Assembly: GCA_016779205.1 (NCBI GenBank)
Contig: JADHOC010000006.1
Location: 124,001-188,000 of the forward strand
Direction: 5' to 3'
DNA length: 64,000 nucleotides
DNA from: Planctomycetota bacterium
GTDB taxonomy: Bacteria; Planctomycetota; UBA1135; GCA-002686595
Positions within the stretch are counted from its first letter, which is position 1. Every line of letters starts with the position of its first letter. A program made the translations under genes and the position numbers. Of this stretch, positions 53,139 through 61,651 are shown piece after piece. Below the pieces are notes generated by a model, which was given only the letters and a program-made list of their open reading frames with translations, was not told the DNA's origin and did no database searches.

Positions 53139-53612
53139 CTAGCGCTCCCCGGATCCCAGCAGCGACTGGACGCGCTGCATGATCGTCTTGGCCGTCGCCA
53201 GGTCGTCCGGAGCCGCCTGCCAATCCGCATAGGAGGGGTCGAGGGAGCGGTAGGACTCGTTGGTGTCCTTCTCGACCCGGATCGTCACGTCGAAGGCCTC
53301 CAGGGGCGCCGCCGAGGCCGCGTCCTTGGAGGGCACGTAGCTGGCGAGGACCCGGGTACGGAAGCCCTTGCCCTTGTACGGCGCGAGGTCGAGCTTCCAT
53401 CCGCTGATGATCTCACGCTCCCCCGGGTCCGCGCCGCCCCCAACCGGGTAGTCGCTCATGTCCACGGCGATGCGCAGCGCCTGCCACAGCTCGAACTCGG
53501 TCCGCGCCGAGATCGTCCGCTCCGCCGGGATCTCCTTGTGGACCGTGGCGCAGGCGAGGAAGCCAGGCGCGATGAGAAGGAGGAGAGCCGAGAGGAGCGA
53601 GGGGGTGTTCAT
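53139..53612 (-). CDS. Small lipoprotein
   Basis: A 157-residue lipoprotein (signal ending PGFLAC, Cys at 21). The mature part contains SARTEFELWQALRIAVDMSD, GWKLDLAPYKGKGFRTRVLA and FDVTIRVEKDTNESYRSLDP; it looks like an alpha/beta envelope domain. No named family recognised. Its ATG overlaps the der stop (ATGA), so it is translated after Der. Confidence 0.65.
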   Translation of the reverse strand: MNTPSLLSALLLLIAPGFLACATVHKEIPAERTISARTEFELWQALRIAVDMSDYPVGGGADPGEREIISGWKLDLAPYKGKGFRTRVLASYVPSKDAASAAPLEAFDVTIRVEKDTNESYRSLDPSYADWQAAPDDLATAKTIMQRVQSLLGSGER

Positions 53613-55048
53613 TCTTGCGCGGCCTCTTCCGAGAGGGTCTTGGGGTCCTTGAGCACGATGCGCAGGGGCACCTCGTGGAACGGCAGCTCCTCCCGGAGCC
53701 GGTTGGTGAGGTAGCGTAGCCAGTCCTTCCCGATGTGCCGCTTGTCGTTGACGAATAGCACGAACGTGGGCGGCGAGACCTCGGCCTGGGTGGCGTACTT
53801 CACCCGGGCCCGATAGCCCTTGGAGCTCGGCTGGCGCGCCTCCAGCGCCCGCTCCAGCACCTGGTTGAGGTCGCCGGTGCTGACCCGCTGCTGCCCCTGC
53901 TCGAACAGGTCACGGGCCACGTCGACCAGGTCGTCGGCTCGCAGCCCCTCCTTGGCGGAGAGGAACACGATGGGCGCGAAGCCGAGGCCGGGGACCTGGG
54001 CGTCGAGGTACTCCCGGAACGACTCCGGGGTCTGCCCCTCCACGAGGTCCCACTTGTTCGCGGCCAGGATCGTCGGCTTGTATCGGTCGATCGCGTAGCG
54101 CGCGAGGTTCTTCTCGATGGACGACAGCTTGCGCGTGACGTCGAAGAGCAGGATCACCACGTCGGCTCGCCGGATGGTCTTCAGGCTGCGGGCGTCGGAG
54201 TAGAACTCGATGGCGTCCTCGAGCTTGGAGCGCTTTCGAATGCCGGCGGTGTCGATGACCGTGAACGTCTCACCGTCACGCTCGAAGACCACGTCGACCG
54301 CGTCGCGCGTCGTGCCCTCGATCTCCGAGACGATCATCCGCTCTTCCCCGGCGAGGTAGTTCACCAGGGTGGACTTGCCCGCGTTCCGTCTCCCGACCAC
54401 GGCGATCTTCATCAGCGGGGTCTGGGAGGGCTTCTCCTCCGGCGCCCCGGGGAGGTGATCGGCCATGCACTGGCGCAGGTCCCCGATGCCCTCACCGTTC
54501 TGCGCGCTGATGACGATGGGCTCTCCGCCGACCCCGAGGGCATGGAAGGACTCGGCCTCCCACTCGAAGCCGCCGCCCTCCGCCTTGTTGATCACGAGCT
54601 GCACCGGCACGTCGGCGCCGCGCAGGAGCCTCGCCACCTGCTTGTCCGGCGGCGTGAGTCCGTCGCGGACATCGACGAGGAACAGCACCAGGTCGGCGCC
54701 CTTCAATGCCGTGTCCACCTGCGCCTCCACGTGGGGCCCGAGGTCGTCGCGGTCCACGATGCCCAGCCCGCCGGTGTCGATCACCTCGACCCAGCGCTCC
54801 CCGTCCCGCGTGCTCAGGCGCGCGGGGACGGCGATCCGGTCCCGCGTCACCCCGGCGGTGGGCTCCACGATCGCCACCCGGCTGCCGCAGAGCCGATTCA
54901 GGAGGGTGGACTTGCCGACGTTGGGGCGCCCCACGAGGGCGACCCGCGGCAGGGGCACGGAGGCCCGGGCAGCGCCGGGCTGCGCTTCGGGCTGGGGAGC
55001 GCCCGACTCGGGGTTCGCAGGGGGGTCGACTTCGATGGGATCGTTCAT
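53609..55048 (-). CDS. der: Ribosome-associated GTPase Der (EngA)
   Basis: A 479-residue tandem GTPase needed for 50S assembly. G-domain 1 has VALVGRPNVGKSTLLNRL (about 36-53), EPTAGVTRDR, DTGG and NKAE; G-domain 2 has KIAVVGRRNAGKSTLVNYLA, EGTTRDAVDVVFERDG, DTAGIRKRSKLEDAIEF and NKWD. The C-terminal KH-like domain carries KYATQAEVSPPTFVLFVNDK. The second P-loop is GRRNAGKS where GxPNxGKS is more usual. A Pro/Ala-rich 30-residue extension precedes domain 1. Confidence 0.96.
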   Translation of the reverse strand: MNDPIEVDPPANPESGAPQPEAQPGAARASVPLPRVALVGRPNVGKSTLLNRLCGSRVAIVEPTAGVTRDRIAVPARLSTRDGERWVEVIDTGGLGIVDRDDLGPHVEAQVDTALKGADLVLFLVDVRDGLTPPDKQVARLLRGADVPVQLVINKAEGGGFEWEAESFHALGVGGEPIVISAQNGEGIGDLRQCMADHLPGAPEEKPSQTPLMKIAVVGRRNAGKSTLVNYLAGEERMIVSEIEGTTRDAVDVVFERDGETFTVIDTAGIRKRSKLEDAIEFYSDARSLKTIRRADVVILLFDVTRKLSSIEKNLARYAIDRYKPTILAANKWDLVEGQTPESFREYLDAQVPGLGFAPIVFLSAKEGLRADDLVDVARDLFEQGQQRVSTGDLNQVLERALEARQPSSKGYRARVKYATQAEVSPPTFVLFVNDKRHIGKDWLRYLTNRLREELPFHEVPLRIVLKDPKTLSEEAAQE

Positions 55049-55069
55049 GGGTCGAATCGGGCGTGGCCC

Positions 55070-55888
55070 TCAGGCGATCCCCATGGCCCGGTGGACCTGG
55101 GGCAGGACGCGGACGTCGAGGTCCAGCTCACGGGCATGCTCGACGACCTCCACGAGGTGGTCGAAGGAGGGCGCGGCGCAATCACCCACGGGGGTCACGG
55201 GGGCGATGAAGACGGGGAGGTCCGCGGCCCTCCGCGCGACGTCCTCGAAGAGCTCGTCGTAGTCACGGGGATCGCGATCCGCGGTGACCACGACCTTGGC
55301 GCACGCGTCGCGGTCCTGGAGGAGGTCGAGGCAGCGTCGGCGCGCCATGCGCCAGTCCTCGGCGGTCACCGGCGCGGCCTCGTCGATGGGCGCGGGCTCC
55401 CCCTCGGCCGCCGTGAGCTCCACCGGGTCCCCCATGTCCGCGGGGAGCTTGAGGTCGAGGCTCACGTGATCGACGCGGTCCAACACCCGGGCGAGTGCCT
55501 CGGGGTGCGCCCCGGCGGTCTCGAGGTGCAAGCGGCGCGGGGCGACCATGGAGCGGAGCCCGAGGATGAAGTCGGGCCACATCAGGGGCTCGCCGCCGGT
55601 GACGCTGACCGTGCGGGGCTCCCCGGGCTCCACGCCCGCGACCCAGAGGGCCGCCTGGAACGGCGACGCGACCCGATCCTCTCGGAGGGTCCCCTCCGGC
55701 GCCTCGATGCGCGCCTGCCCGTCCATGCGCGTGGCCCACGAGCCCGGCGTGTCGCACCAGCGGCACCGAAGCGGGCATCCGGCCAGTCGCAGGAAGACCT
55801 GGGGTTGGCCAACGTAGAGCCCTTCACCCTGGAAGGAGGCGAAGACCTCCATCACGGGCGCGGCGGCGTGTGCTGGCTTGGGACTCAT
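55070..55888 (-). CDS. queE: 7-carboxy-7-deazaguanine synthase QueE
   Basis: A 272-residue radical-SAM enzyme in queuosine/7-deazaguanine synthesis; it converts 6-carboxy-tetrahydropterin to CDG. Landmarks are FASFQGEGLYVGQPQVFLRL, AGCPLRCRWCDTPGSW (C38-x3-C42-x2-C45), VTGGEPLMWPDF, LETAGAHPEAL, SLDLKLPADM and the terminal VLPQVHRAMGIA. No other queuosine gene is nearby. It lies 21 bp upstream of der on the same strand. Confidence 0.93.
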   Translation of the reverse strand: MSPKPAHAAAPVMEVFASFQGEGLYVGQPQVFLRLAGCPLRCRWCDTPGSWATRMDGQARIEAPEGTLREDRVASPFQAALWVAGVEPGEPRTVSVTGGEPLMWPDFILGLRSMVAPRRLHLETAGAHPEALARVLDRVDHVSLDLKLPADMGDPVELTAAEGEPAPIDEAAPVTAEDWRMARRRCLDLLQDRDACAKVVVTADRDPRDYDELFEDVARRAADLPVFIAPVTPVGDCAAPSFDHLVEVVEHARELDLDVRVLPQVHRAMGIA

Positions 55889-56019
55889 GGCGTGGGGAGG
55901 CTCGCGAGAGAGGGAGCAATGCGGGAAGCCGAGTCCCCCGCGAGGAGAATCGGCTTCGATGTGCCCCCATGACCGCGGGCGGGCCGCGGCGCGCGCCGGG
56001 GCGAGACGAGATGAAGGGA

Positions 56020-56037
56020 GCCGGCGTCTCCGCCGGC
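56020..56037 (-). terminator. Terminator hairpin after small basic protein gene
   Basis: GCCGGCG-4 bases-CGCCGGC is a perfect 7-bp stem located seven bases beyond the stop codon; on the minus strand it is followed by TCCCTTCATCTC, a weak T-rich tail. Confidence 0.6.
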
Positions 56038-56044
56038 AGGAGGA

Positions 56045-56239
56045 TCAGTCCTCCTTGTCCTTCTTCTTCTTCGTCGACTTGATCTTGAACTTGGTGCGGA
56101 CCTTGGGGAGTCCGTACGCGGAGTCGTTGTCAGAGACACGACCCTCTTCCATCAGTTTGAGCAGACGCTCTTTGCGAGTGAAGACGCTGCGCTCACCGAC
56201 GAGGGTGTTGACACCGCGAAGGCTGGGGTGGATCGACAT
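56045..56239 (-). CDS. Small basic protein, PVC-superphylum signature type
   Basis: A 64-residue Lys/Arg-rich protein from the ATG at 56239 with a good GAGGAA Shine-Dalgarno eight bases upstream. MSIHPSLRGVNTLVGERSVF, RKERLLKLMEEGRVSDN and AYGLPKVRTKFKIKSTKKKK match the small basic protein of Planctomycetes, Verrucomicrobia and Chlamydiae (TIGR04137), in which the SVFTRxERLxxLxEEGR and GLPKVR pieces and the Lys-rich tail are conserved. It is thought to associate with nucleic acid or ribosomes; its function is not established. Confidence 0.88.
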   Translation of the reverse strand: MSIHPSLRGVNTLVGERSVFTRKERLLKLMEEGRVSDNDSAYGLPKVRTKFKIKSTKKKKDKED

Positions 56240-56544
56240 GATTGGGTTCCTCAGGTTCGAATGAGGGGCGAAGAAGGTACTCGAACAGCGGGACGAGCAA
56301 CCACCTGTCCGGGCCAAAATCTGAGCCGTCTCCCCCTCCTGGAGGGCCCCGGGGGGGCCCTGGCCGCTGGGCTGTGGCGAACCCGTCCGCCGACGCCGGG
56401 CCGGGGCCCCTCTCGCCCGGGGCTCTCACGGCCGCCCGGTGCTCATACGGGGCGGCGGGGGCTCTTACGGGACGGCGGGGGCTCTTACGGGGCGGCGGGG
56501 GCGCGGAGCACCTCACCCTGGCGGGCGGGCGCTCCGGACCGGAT
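56240..56544. other. Intergenic region with tandem repeats
   Basis: About 305 bp lie between the small basic protein gene and the SPOR-like gene, both on the minus strand. The part next to 56240 must hold the promoter of the small basic gene, but I see no clear hexamers. Positions 56421-56500 are tandem repeats. No gene is visible. Confidence 0.5.
56441..56500. repeat. Three 20-bp tandem repeats
   Basis: Three exact-length units of 20 bp (56441-56460, 56461-56480, 56481-56500) of the form gctcttacggggcggcgggg with single-base variants (CAT for CTT in the first, GGACGG in the second); 56421-56440 is a degenerate fourth unit. They are intergenic and head-to-tail without spacers. Confidence 0.85.
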
Positions 56545-57468
56545 TCACTCGCTCTCGCGGTTGATGTTGACCACGTAGGCGGTGCGGAAGTCGGGGGTCT
56601 GGCGCGGCCCCACGCGGAGGTTCTGGAGCTGGTCGCGAAGGTCGCTCAGCTCGTCGATGGATGCGGCGGCCCCCACGTGCAGGAAGATCCTCTCCCTCCG
56701 GCTCAGGGGCTTCACGACCGGGAACCCGAGCTCCATCAGCAGGTCATAGGTGTCCCAGGCGAGGGCTTCATTCGCGGGGCTGCTGCTGTAGTTGATCGCC
56801 AGCACCGTGAAGCGCATGGAGGGGTCCCAGAAGGCCCGGTCGAATGCCGTGTCCGGATCCGGGTGAGCGACCTCGACCGGGGCCCCCTCCTCGGAGCCCG
56901 TGCCGTCCTCGTCGGCCGGCGCGGCGAGCTCGCTGTCCTGAGCGCCCGCCGCCCCGCCGGCCACCGCCTGGCGCGAGCTGGCCGCCCGGCCAGGGAGGCT
57001 GAAGCTGGCGGCCTCGAGCCGGTCCCCGCCGGGGGACTCGGCGCCGGTCGCGCTCACCAGCCCGAAGCCATGCTCCTCGAACTGACGGCCGAGCAGGAAG
57101 GCTCCGACCAGGAGCAGGACCTGGAGCGCGGCGAACCCGTAGGAGCTGAACGGCAGGGTCAGGCGCGCGCCCTCGGCGCTCGCCTCGGCCTTCTTGGCCT
57201 TCTTCGCCTTCTTCGCCGCGGCACGCTTGGCCTCCGCCGTCTCGCGCTTCTGGCCGCGGGACGCCTCGTCCACGGGGACGATGGCGGGCCCGTCGTGCAC
57301 GCTCAAGGCGGGCGCAGGCGCCGGGAGGTCCATGGGCGCGGGGGGAGTCCCCGATTCCGGTGCCCCGGAGGCCTCTTGGTTTCTGGAAAGCGCGGCGTCT
57401 CGGCGCTCCTGGGAGTTCCTTGCGGAGTCCTGGAACGCCTCGAGCATGGTGACCTTGCGGCGCGTCAT
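56545..57468 (-). CDS. Membrane protein with SPOR-like C-terminal domain
   Basis: A 307-residue bitopic protein. Residues 79-95 are Lys/Ala-rich (KRAAAKKAKKAKKAEAS), residues 108-127 a transmembrane helix (SYGFAALQVLLLVGAFLLGR), followed by a 90-residue Ala/Gly/Glu-rich linker and a C-terminal domain of about 85 residues: RFTVLAINYSSSPANEALAW, DLLMELGFPVVKPL, ERIFLHVGAAASIDELSDL, TAYVVNINRE. This beta-alpha-beta-beta-alpha-beta pattern is like SPOR domains, which bind denuded septal glycan, but key residues are not clear enough to be sure. The SPOR call is an inference. Confidence 0.6.
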   Translation of the reverse strand: MTRRKVTMLEAFQDSARNSQERRDAALSRNQEASGAPESGTPPAPMDLPAPAPALSVHDGPAIVPVDEASRGQKRETAEAKRAAAKKAKKAKKAEASAEGARLTLPFSSYGFAALQVLLLVGAFLLGRQFEEHGFGLVSATGAESPGGDRLEAASFSLPGRAASSRQAVAGGAAGAQDSELAAPADEDGTGSEEGAPVEVAHPDPDTAFDRAFWDPSMRFTVLAINYSSSPANEALAWDTYDLLMELGFPVVKPLSRRERIFLHVGAAASIDELSDLRDQLQNLRVGPRQTPDFRTAYVVNINRESE

Positions 57469-57700
57469 GGTGTGCCCTTGATGGTGCGGCCCGTCACCGG
57501 ACCCCCGGATCGGGGTGCAGCGTGCGGAACGGTTGCGGTGATGGGGCGAGGCCGCCTGTGCGGGAACGGCCGCCCTCCAGGGGCAAGCTACGGATCCGGA
57601 GTCCCCGGTTCAAGCTCTGCCTCTGGACCCCTGACGAAGCCAGGAAGTCGCGTTCTTGGCCCCGGCAAGCGGCCCCAGGGGCACCCGCTCGCCCTGGGCC

Positions 57701-59281
57701 TCAGCTGCCCTCGCGGAGGGTCCGGAGCAGGGCGCTCGCGACCTCCCGCAGCTGGGCCTCGTCGGCCCTGGCCGGGCGCCGCAGGTACTCCTCCAGGGTC
57801 GCGATGGCGTCGTCCTTCTGCCCGCTCTCTCCCTGACACCGGGCGAGCATGATCGCCACCTCGAACCCGAGGGGTTCACCGTCGAGCTCGGAGTTCCGGA
57901 GCGCGCGCTCCAGCGCGGGCGCGGCCTCGGCGAAGCGGCCCGCGTGGAAGCGCAGCTCCCCCAGCAGGTGGTGAGCCATCGCGTCGTCGGGGTCCACGAG
58001 CGTCGCCTGCTCGGCGAAGACCAGGGCACCCTCGAGGTCTTGCTTCCCCATGGCCTCCACGGCCCGCTGGATGTAGATGGCGCCCGACAGCTCGGCCAGC
58101 CCGGGGACCTGGGGGTCGGTGTCACGGGCGGCAGCTGCCAGCTGCCCGGCCGCCTGGGTATCCCCGTCGGCGAGCGCCGCGGCCGCCGATTCGAGGAACC
58201 AGCCCGAGATGGTGTACCGGCCGCGCTCCCCCTCCCCGAGCAGGCCGACGGCCTCGGCGACCCGAAGCCGCAGGCTGGGGGTCTCCCCGGCAACGGCGGC
58301 GAGCACCGCGGCGTCGAAGGCCCCGCGGGCCTCCGACTCGAAGAAGGTCTTCGCCATCCCCTGCTCGACCTCCGCGCAGCGGAGCTCGCGGGCCCGCAGG
58401 TAGTACTTGCGAGCCGCAGCGCGGTCGCCAGCCACCTGGGCCTTGACGCCGGCCGACCAGCTCATGCGAGCGACGAGGTCGCCCACGGGCTCCCCATCCT
58501 TGAGGAGCTGCTCGAGCAGGGCGATGCCCCCGGAGAAGTCACGGTTCTCCGCGATGATGATCTCCGCGTAGGTGCGGCGCGCGTCCGGGTCGGTGGGATC
58601 GAACTCGAGGGAGCGCTGGATCCGCTCGAGCGCGAGCTGGCCCTGGTCCTCGGCCATGGCCCGCTGGGCGGACAGCAGGTTGGCCTGACCGAGCGGCCGG
58701 CCCATGAACGGGAGCTCGGGATCCGCGCGCAGCGCGGCTTCCAGGAGCCCGAGCCCGATCTTCCCGCCCCCCACCGTGGTGATGGCGAGGACCCCCTGGG
58801 CGCGCTGCAGCTCGGGGGTCAGGGCGCCCGCGGCCTCCATGCCCCGGGCGATCTCGTCCCTCGCCGAGTCGTGCAGCCCGATGGCCGCGTACAGCTCCGC
58901 CGCCGTGGCATAGGGCCTGGGATCGGCCGGGTTCATGGCCCGCGACGCCTCGATCTCCTGGAGCCAGGCACCCCGATCCCCCTGGATGACCGCCAGGCGG
59001 GCGCGGAGCAGCGGCCCCTCGAGGCCCAGCTCGGGTTGAATCGCGTCGAGCATCGGCGCCGCGAGGTCGGTCCGGCCCTCATCGAGCCAGCGGCGGAGCT
59101 GGACCACCTCGGCGCGACCGTCCCGCCGGAGCTTGGAGGAGGCCGCGGAAGGCGCGCCCCCCTCTCCCTCCGAGGGGCTGGACTCGGCGCCGCCGCATCC
59201 CGCGAGGAGGGCGACGAGCGCCAGGGCCGTGAAGCGGGGGCAGGCGGGGTGCCGCGGCGTGCGTTGGGTCGGGTCGGACAT
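57701..59281 (-). CDS. TPR-repeat lipoprotein
   Basis: A 526-residue lipoprotein (signal ending ALLAGC, Cys 29). The mature protein is entirely helical TPR-type repeats: ASRAMNPADPRPYATAAELY, LALERIQRSLEFDPTDPDAR, RAAARKYYLRARELRCAEVE, QDLEGALVFAEQATLVDPDD followed by AMAHHLLGELRFH, and AEAAPALERALRNSELDGEP. The DPxDxxA and LG-x(3)-A signatures of TPR are clear. It probably scaffolds other envelope proteins. It follows the SPOR-like gene upstream on the minus strand by 232 bp and is divergent from mtaB. Confidence 0.85.
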   Translation of the reverse strand: MSDPTQRTPRHPACPRFTALALVALLAGCGGAESSPSEGEGGAPSAASSKLRRDGRAEVVQLRRWLDEGRTDLAAPMLDAIQPELGLEGPLLRARLAVIQGDRGAWLQEIEASRAMNPADPRPYATAAELYAAIGLHDSARDEIARGMEAAGALTPELQRAQGVLAITTVGGGKIGLGLLEAALRADPELPFMGRPLGQANLLSAQRAMAEDQGQLALERIQRSLEFDPTDPDARRTYAEIIIAENRDFSGGIALLEQLLKDGEPVGDLVARMSWSAGVKAQVAGDRAAARKYYLRARELRCAEVEQGMAKTFFESEARGAFDAAVLAAVAGETPSLRLRVAEAVGLLGEGERGRYTISGWFLESAAAALADGDTQAAGQLAAAARDTDPQVPGLAELSGAIYIQRAVEAMGKQDLEGALVFAEQATLVDPDDAMAHHLLGELRFHAGRFAEAAPALERALRNSELDGEPLGFEVAIMLARCQGESGQKDDAIATLEEYLRRPARADEAQLREVASALLRTLREGS

Positions 59282-59357
59282 GGATCGAGGGAGTGGGGCA
59301 GAAGTGTAGGCCGTCGTCCGCGTGGGGTGGGTGCTCCGCTTCGGCTACCATGCGCCC

Positions 59358-60725
59358 ATGGACACGCCGCGCGGAGGCTCGAACCACAGCGACACCCCTG
59401 GATCCGTGCGCTACGTCACCTTCGGGTGCAAGGCGAACCAGTACGACACCCAGGTCCTGCGTGAGGCCCTGGGGCGCAGGGGGCTGGAGGAGACCGGTCC
59501 CGGCGCGGACCTCGTGGTGGTGAACACCTGCACGGTCACGGCCGAGGCCGGCCGCAAGGCGCGACAGCTGATCCGGCGGATCGGCCGGGAGACCCCCGCC
59601 GCCCGCGTCGCGGTCACCGGCTGCCTCGCCGAATCGGAGCCGGAGATCCTGCGCGAGATCCCCAACGTGGAGTGGGTCCTGGGCAACGGTGAGGCCAAGC
59701 GCCCGGTCAATTTCCTGCGCCAGATCGGCCAGGAGGTGGACCCCGAGGAGCTCGGGATTCCGGCCGGAATCACCGAATTCGCGGGCCACAGGCGCGCTTT
59801 CCTGAAGATCCAGGACGGCTGCGACAAGCGCTGCGCCTTCTGCATCATCCCCCACGTCCGGGGCCGAAGCACCAGCCGCCCTGCCGAGGAGCTGGCCTCG
59901 GAGGTCCAGCGCCTGGTGGCGTCCGGGCACGTCGAGATCGTGCTCTGCGGCATCCATATCGGGCACTGGGGCCTCGACATCGGGTCCAGCTTCTCGGCCC
60001 TGCTGCGCCGCCTGGTGCAGGTCGAGGGGGTGGGCCCCCACGGGCGTCCGGTGGAATGGCGCCTGCGCGTCTCGTCGATCGAGGCCACCGAGGTCGACGA
60101 TGACATGGTGGCCCTCATGGCCGACCGCCCGGACCGGATCGCGCCGCACCTCCACATGCCCATGCAGTCCGGGGCCGACCCCGTCCTGAAGGCCATGAAC
60201 CGCTGGTACACGGTCGCCGAGTACCTCCAGGCCTGCCACCGGATCCGGGCCCGGCTGGATCGGCCCGCGTTCACCGCGGACATCCTGGTCGGCTTCCCGG
60301 GGGAGACCGACGCCGACTTCGAGCGCACCCTCGCCACCGCCGAGGAGGCCGGGTTCACCAAGGTCCACGTCTTCCCCTTCTCGGCGCGGCCGGGGACTCC
60401 GGCCGCCGAGATGGGCTCCCGGGTGCCTCCGGAGGTGTCCAGAGAGCGCCGCGCGGCCCTCTCGGAGGCCGCCAGCGGCTGGGAGGAGGCCTTCCGACGG
60501 GACCTCCACGGGGCCCGGGATCGCATCGTTCTGGAGGGTTTCGTGGGTCTCTCGGGCCGCTATCAGCGGGTGAGCATCGACCCGGAGCTGATCGAGGGGG
60601 TCCCCCCCGACGCGATCGATGTGGTCCTGGAGTACGCCCCGGAGATCACCTCCGACGGGCGTGAGGTCGCCCGACTCCGGGGCCGACCGGTGCAACCGGA
60701 GCGGCCGGCGGAGGTCTCACTGTGA
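59358..60725 (+). CDS. mtaB: tRNA (N(6)-L-threonylcarbamoyladenosine(37)-C(2))-methylthiotransferase MtaB
   Basis: A 455-residue methylthiotransferase that makes ms2t6A37 in tRNA. The N-terminal UPF0004 domain has three conserved cysteines at C24 (FGCKANQYDTQ), C58 (VVNTCTVT) and C89 (GCLAE); the radical-SAM motif is GCDKRCAFCIIPHVRGR (C155-x3-C159-x2-C162). VFPFSARPGTPAAEMGSRVP and the TRAM-like end VVLEYAPEITSDGREVARLR are in place. The CDKRCAFCIIP form with GCKANQYD favours MtaB over MiaB. I chose MDTPRGGSN; the frame is open 12 codons further upstream. The stop overlaps the next start (GTGA). Confidence 0.88.
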   Translation: MDTPRGGSNHSDTPGSVRYVTFGCKANQYDTQVLREALGRRGLEETGPGADLVVVNTCTVTAEAGRKARQLIRRIGRETPAARVAVTGCLAESEPEILREIPNVEWVLGNGEAKRPVNFLRQIGQEVDPEELGIPAGITEFAGHRRAFLKIQDGCDKRCAFCIIPHVRGRSTSRPAEELASEVQRLVASGHVEIVLCGIHIGHWGLDIGSSFSALLRRLVQVEGVGPHGRPVEWRLRVSSIEATEVDDDMVALMADRPDRIAPHLHMPMQSGADPVLKAMNRWYTVAEYLQACHRIRARLDRPAFTADILVGFPGETDADFERTLATAEEAGFTKVHVFPFSARPGTPAAEMGSRVPPEVSRERRAALSEAASGWEEAFRRDLHGARDRIVLEGFVGLSGRYQRVSIDPELIEGVPPDAIDVVLEYAPEITSDGREVARLRGRPVQPERPAEVSL

Positions 60726-61651
60726 GTCACTCCTCCCCCCAGAAAGATCCCTCAGGCGGCCTCCAGGGCGAAATCGCCGGCCTCGGCGTCGCCCTCCAGC
60801 ACACCCTGGCACGCCGCGCCGCCCTCGGGCGGAGGCGGCTCGCCCGGGTGGAGGTCCCGGCCCAGGTCCCTTCTGGAGCGCCCGCCGCGGCGAGTCCCCG
60901 GGCGACGGCCCCGCCCTCGGCCCCGCGGCCTGGGACCCCGCCCGCCCGTGGCGCCGCGCCCGCCCCTCCGGAGACGAGGCCCGCTCGCCCCACCTTCGCG
61001 GCGCCGGCACCGCCAGCGCCCGGCGCTCCGGCACCCGCCCCCGAGGGCGGAGACCTGAAACGCCTGGCGCAACAAGCCAAGGAGGCCGCCTCCCTCGAGG
61101 AGCTGCGGGCCTGCGTGGCCGATTGCACCGCCTGCGGGCTCGCGGCGACCCGGACCCAGACGGTGTTCGGGGACGGCTCAGGAGCCCGCCGGATCCTCTT
61201 CGTCGGGGAGGGGCCCGGGGAGCAGGAGGACCGCCAGGGGGTGCCCTTCGTGGGCCGCGCAGGCGCCCTGCTGGACGACATCATCACCAAGGGCATGGGA
61301 ATCCGCCGGGAAGACGTCTACATCGCCAACGTGGTCAAGTGTCGGCCCCCGGAGAATCGCGACCCCCTTCCGGAGGAGAAGGCCCTGTGTACCGCCTGGC
61401 TCGATCGACAGATCGAGCTGCTCGACCCCGCGGTCATCATTCCCCTCGGACGCCACGCTGCGGGGCACATCCTGGGCGTGGATGCCCCCCTGGGGCGCCT
61501 GAGGGGCAGGGTGCACGACCACGGAGGCCGCAAGGTCGTCCCCACCTACCACCCCGCCTATCTGCTCCGTTCTCCCCACGAGAAGCGCAAGACCTGGGAG
61601 GACATCCAGCTCGCCATGGAGGTGGCCGGACTCCCCCGCCGTGGCGCATGA
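60722..61651 (+). CDS. Family-4 uracil-DNA glycosylase with long Pro/Ala linker
   Basis: A 309-residue protein starting at GTG 60722. Residues 45-110 are an Ala/Pro-rich linker; the catalytic part begins near 115. The 4Fe-4S ligands fit C135-x2-C138 with C207-x15-C223. Motif A is GEGPGEQEDRQGVPFVGRAG, motif B HPAYLLR (277-283), and VVKCRPPENRDP links them, all typical of type-4/5 UDGs. It removes uracil from DNA at deamination damage. The N-terminal helix plus Pro-rich arm is common in bacterial family-4 enzymes. Confidence 0.93.
   Translation: MSHSSPQKDPSGGLQGEIAGLGVALQHTLARRAALGRRRLARVEVPAQVPSGAPAAASPRATAPPSAPRPGTPPARGAAPAPPETRPARPTFAAPAPPAPGAPAPAPEGGDLKRLAQQAKEAASLEELRACVADCTACGLAATRTQTVFGDGSGARRILFVGEGPGEQEDRQGVPFVGRAGALLDDIITKGMGIRREDVYIANVVKCRPPENRDPLPEEKALCTAWLDRQIELLDPAVIIPLGRHAAGHILGVDAPLGRLRGRVHDHGGRKVVPTYHPAYLLRSPHEKRKTWEDIQLAMEVAGLPRRGA

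Noticed and set aside
56441..56500. Possible CRISPR array
   Set aside because: The 20-bp units are head-to-tail without spacers and there are no cas genes in the window.
56242..57852. Long plus-strand open frame over the SPOR-like gene and the tandem repeats
   Set aside because: It runs through the repeats and antisense to a protein with a clear membrane helix; the translation of the repeats is low-complexity.
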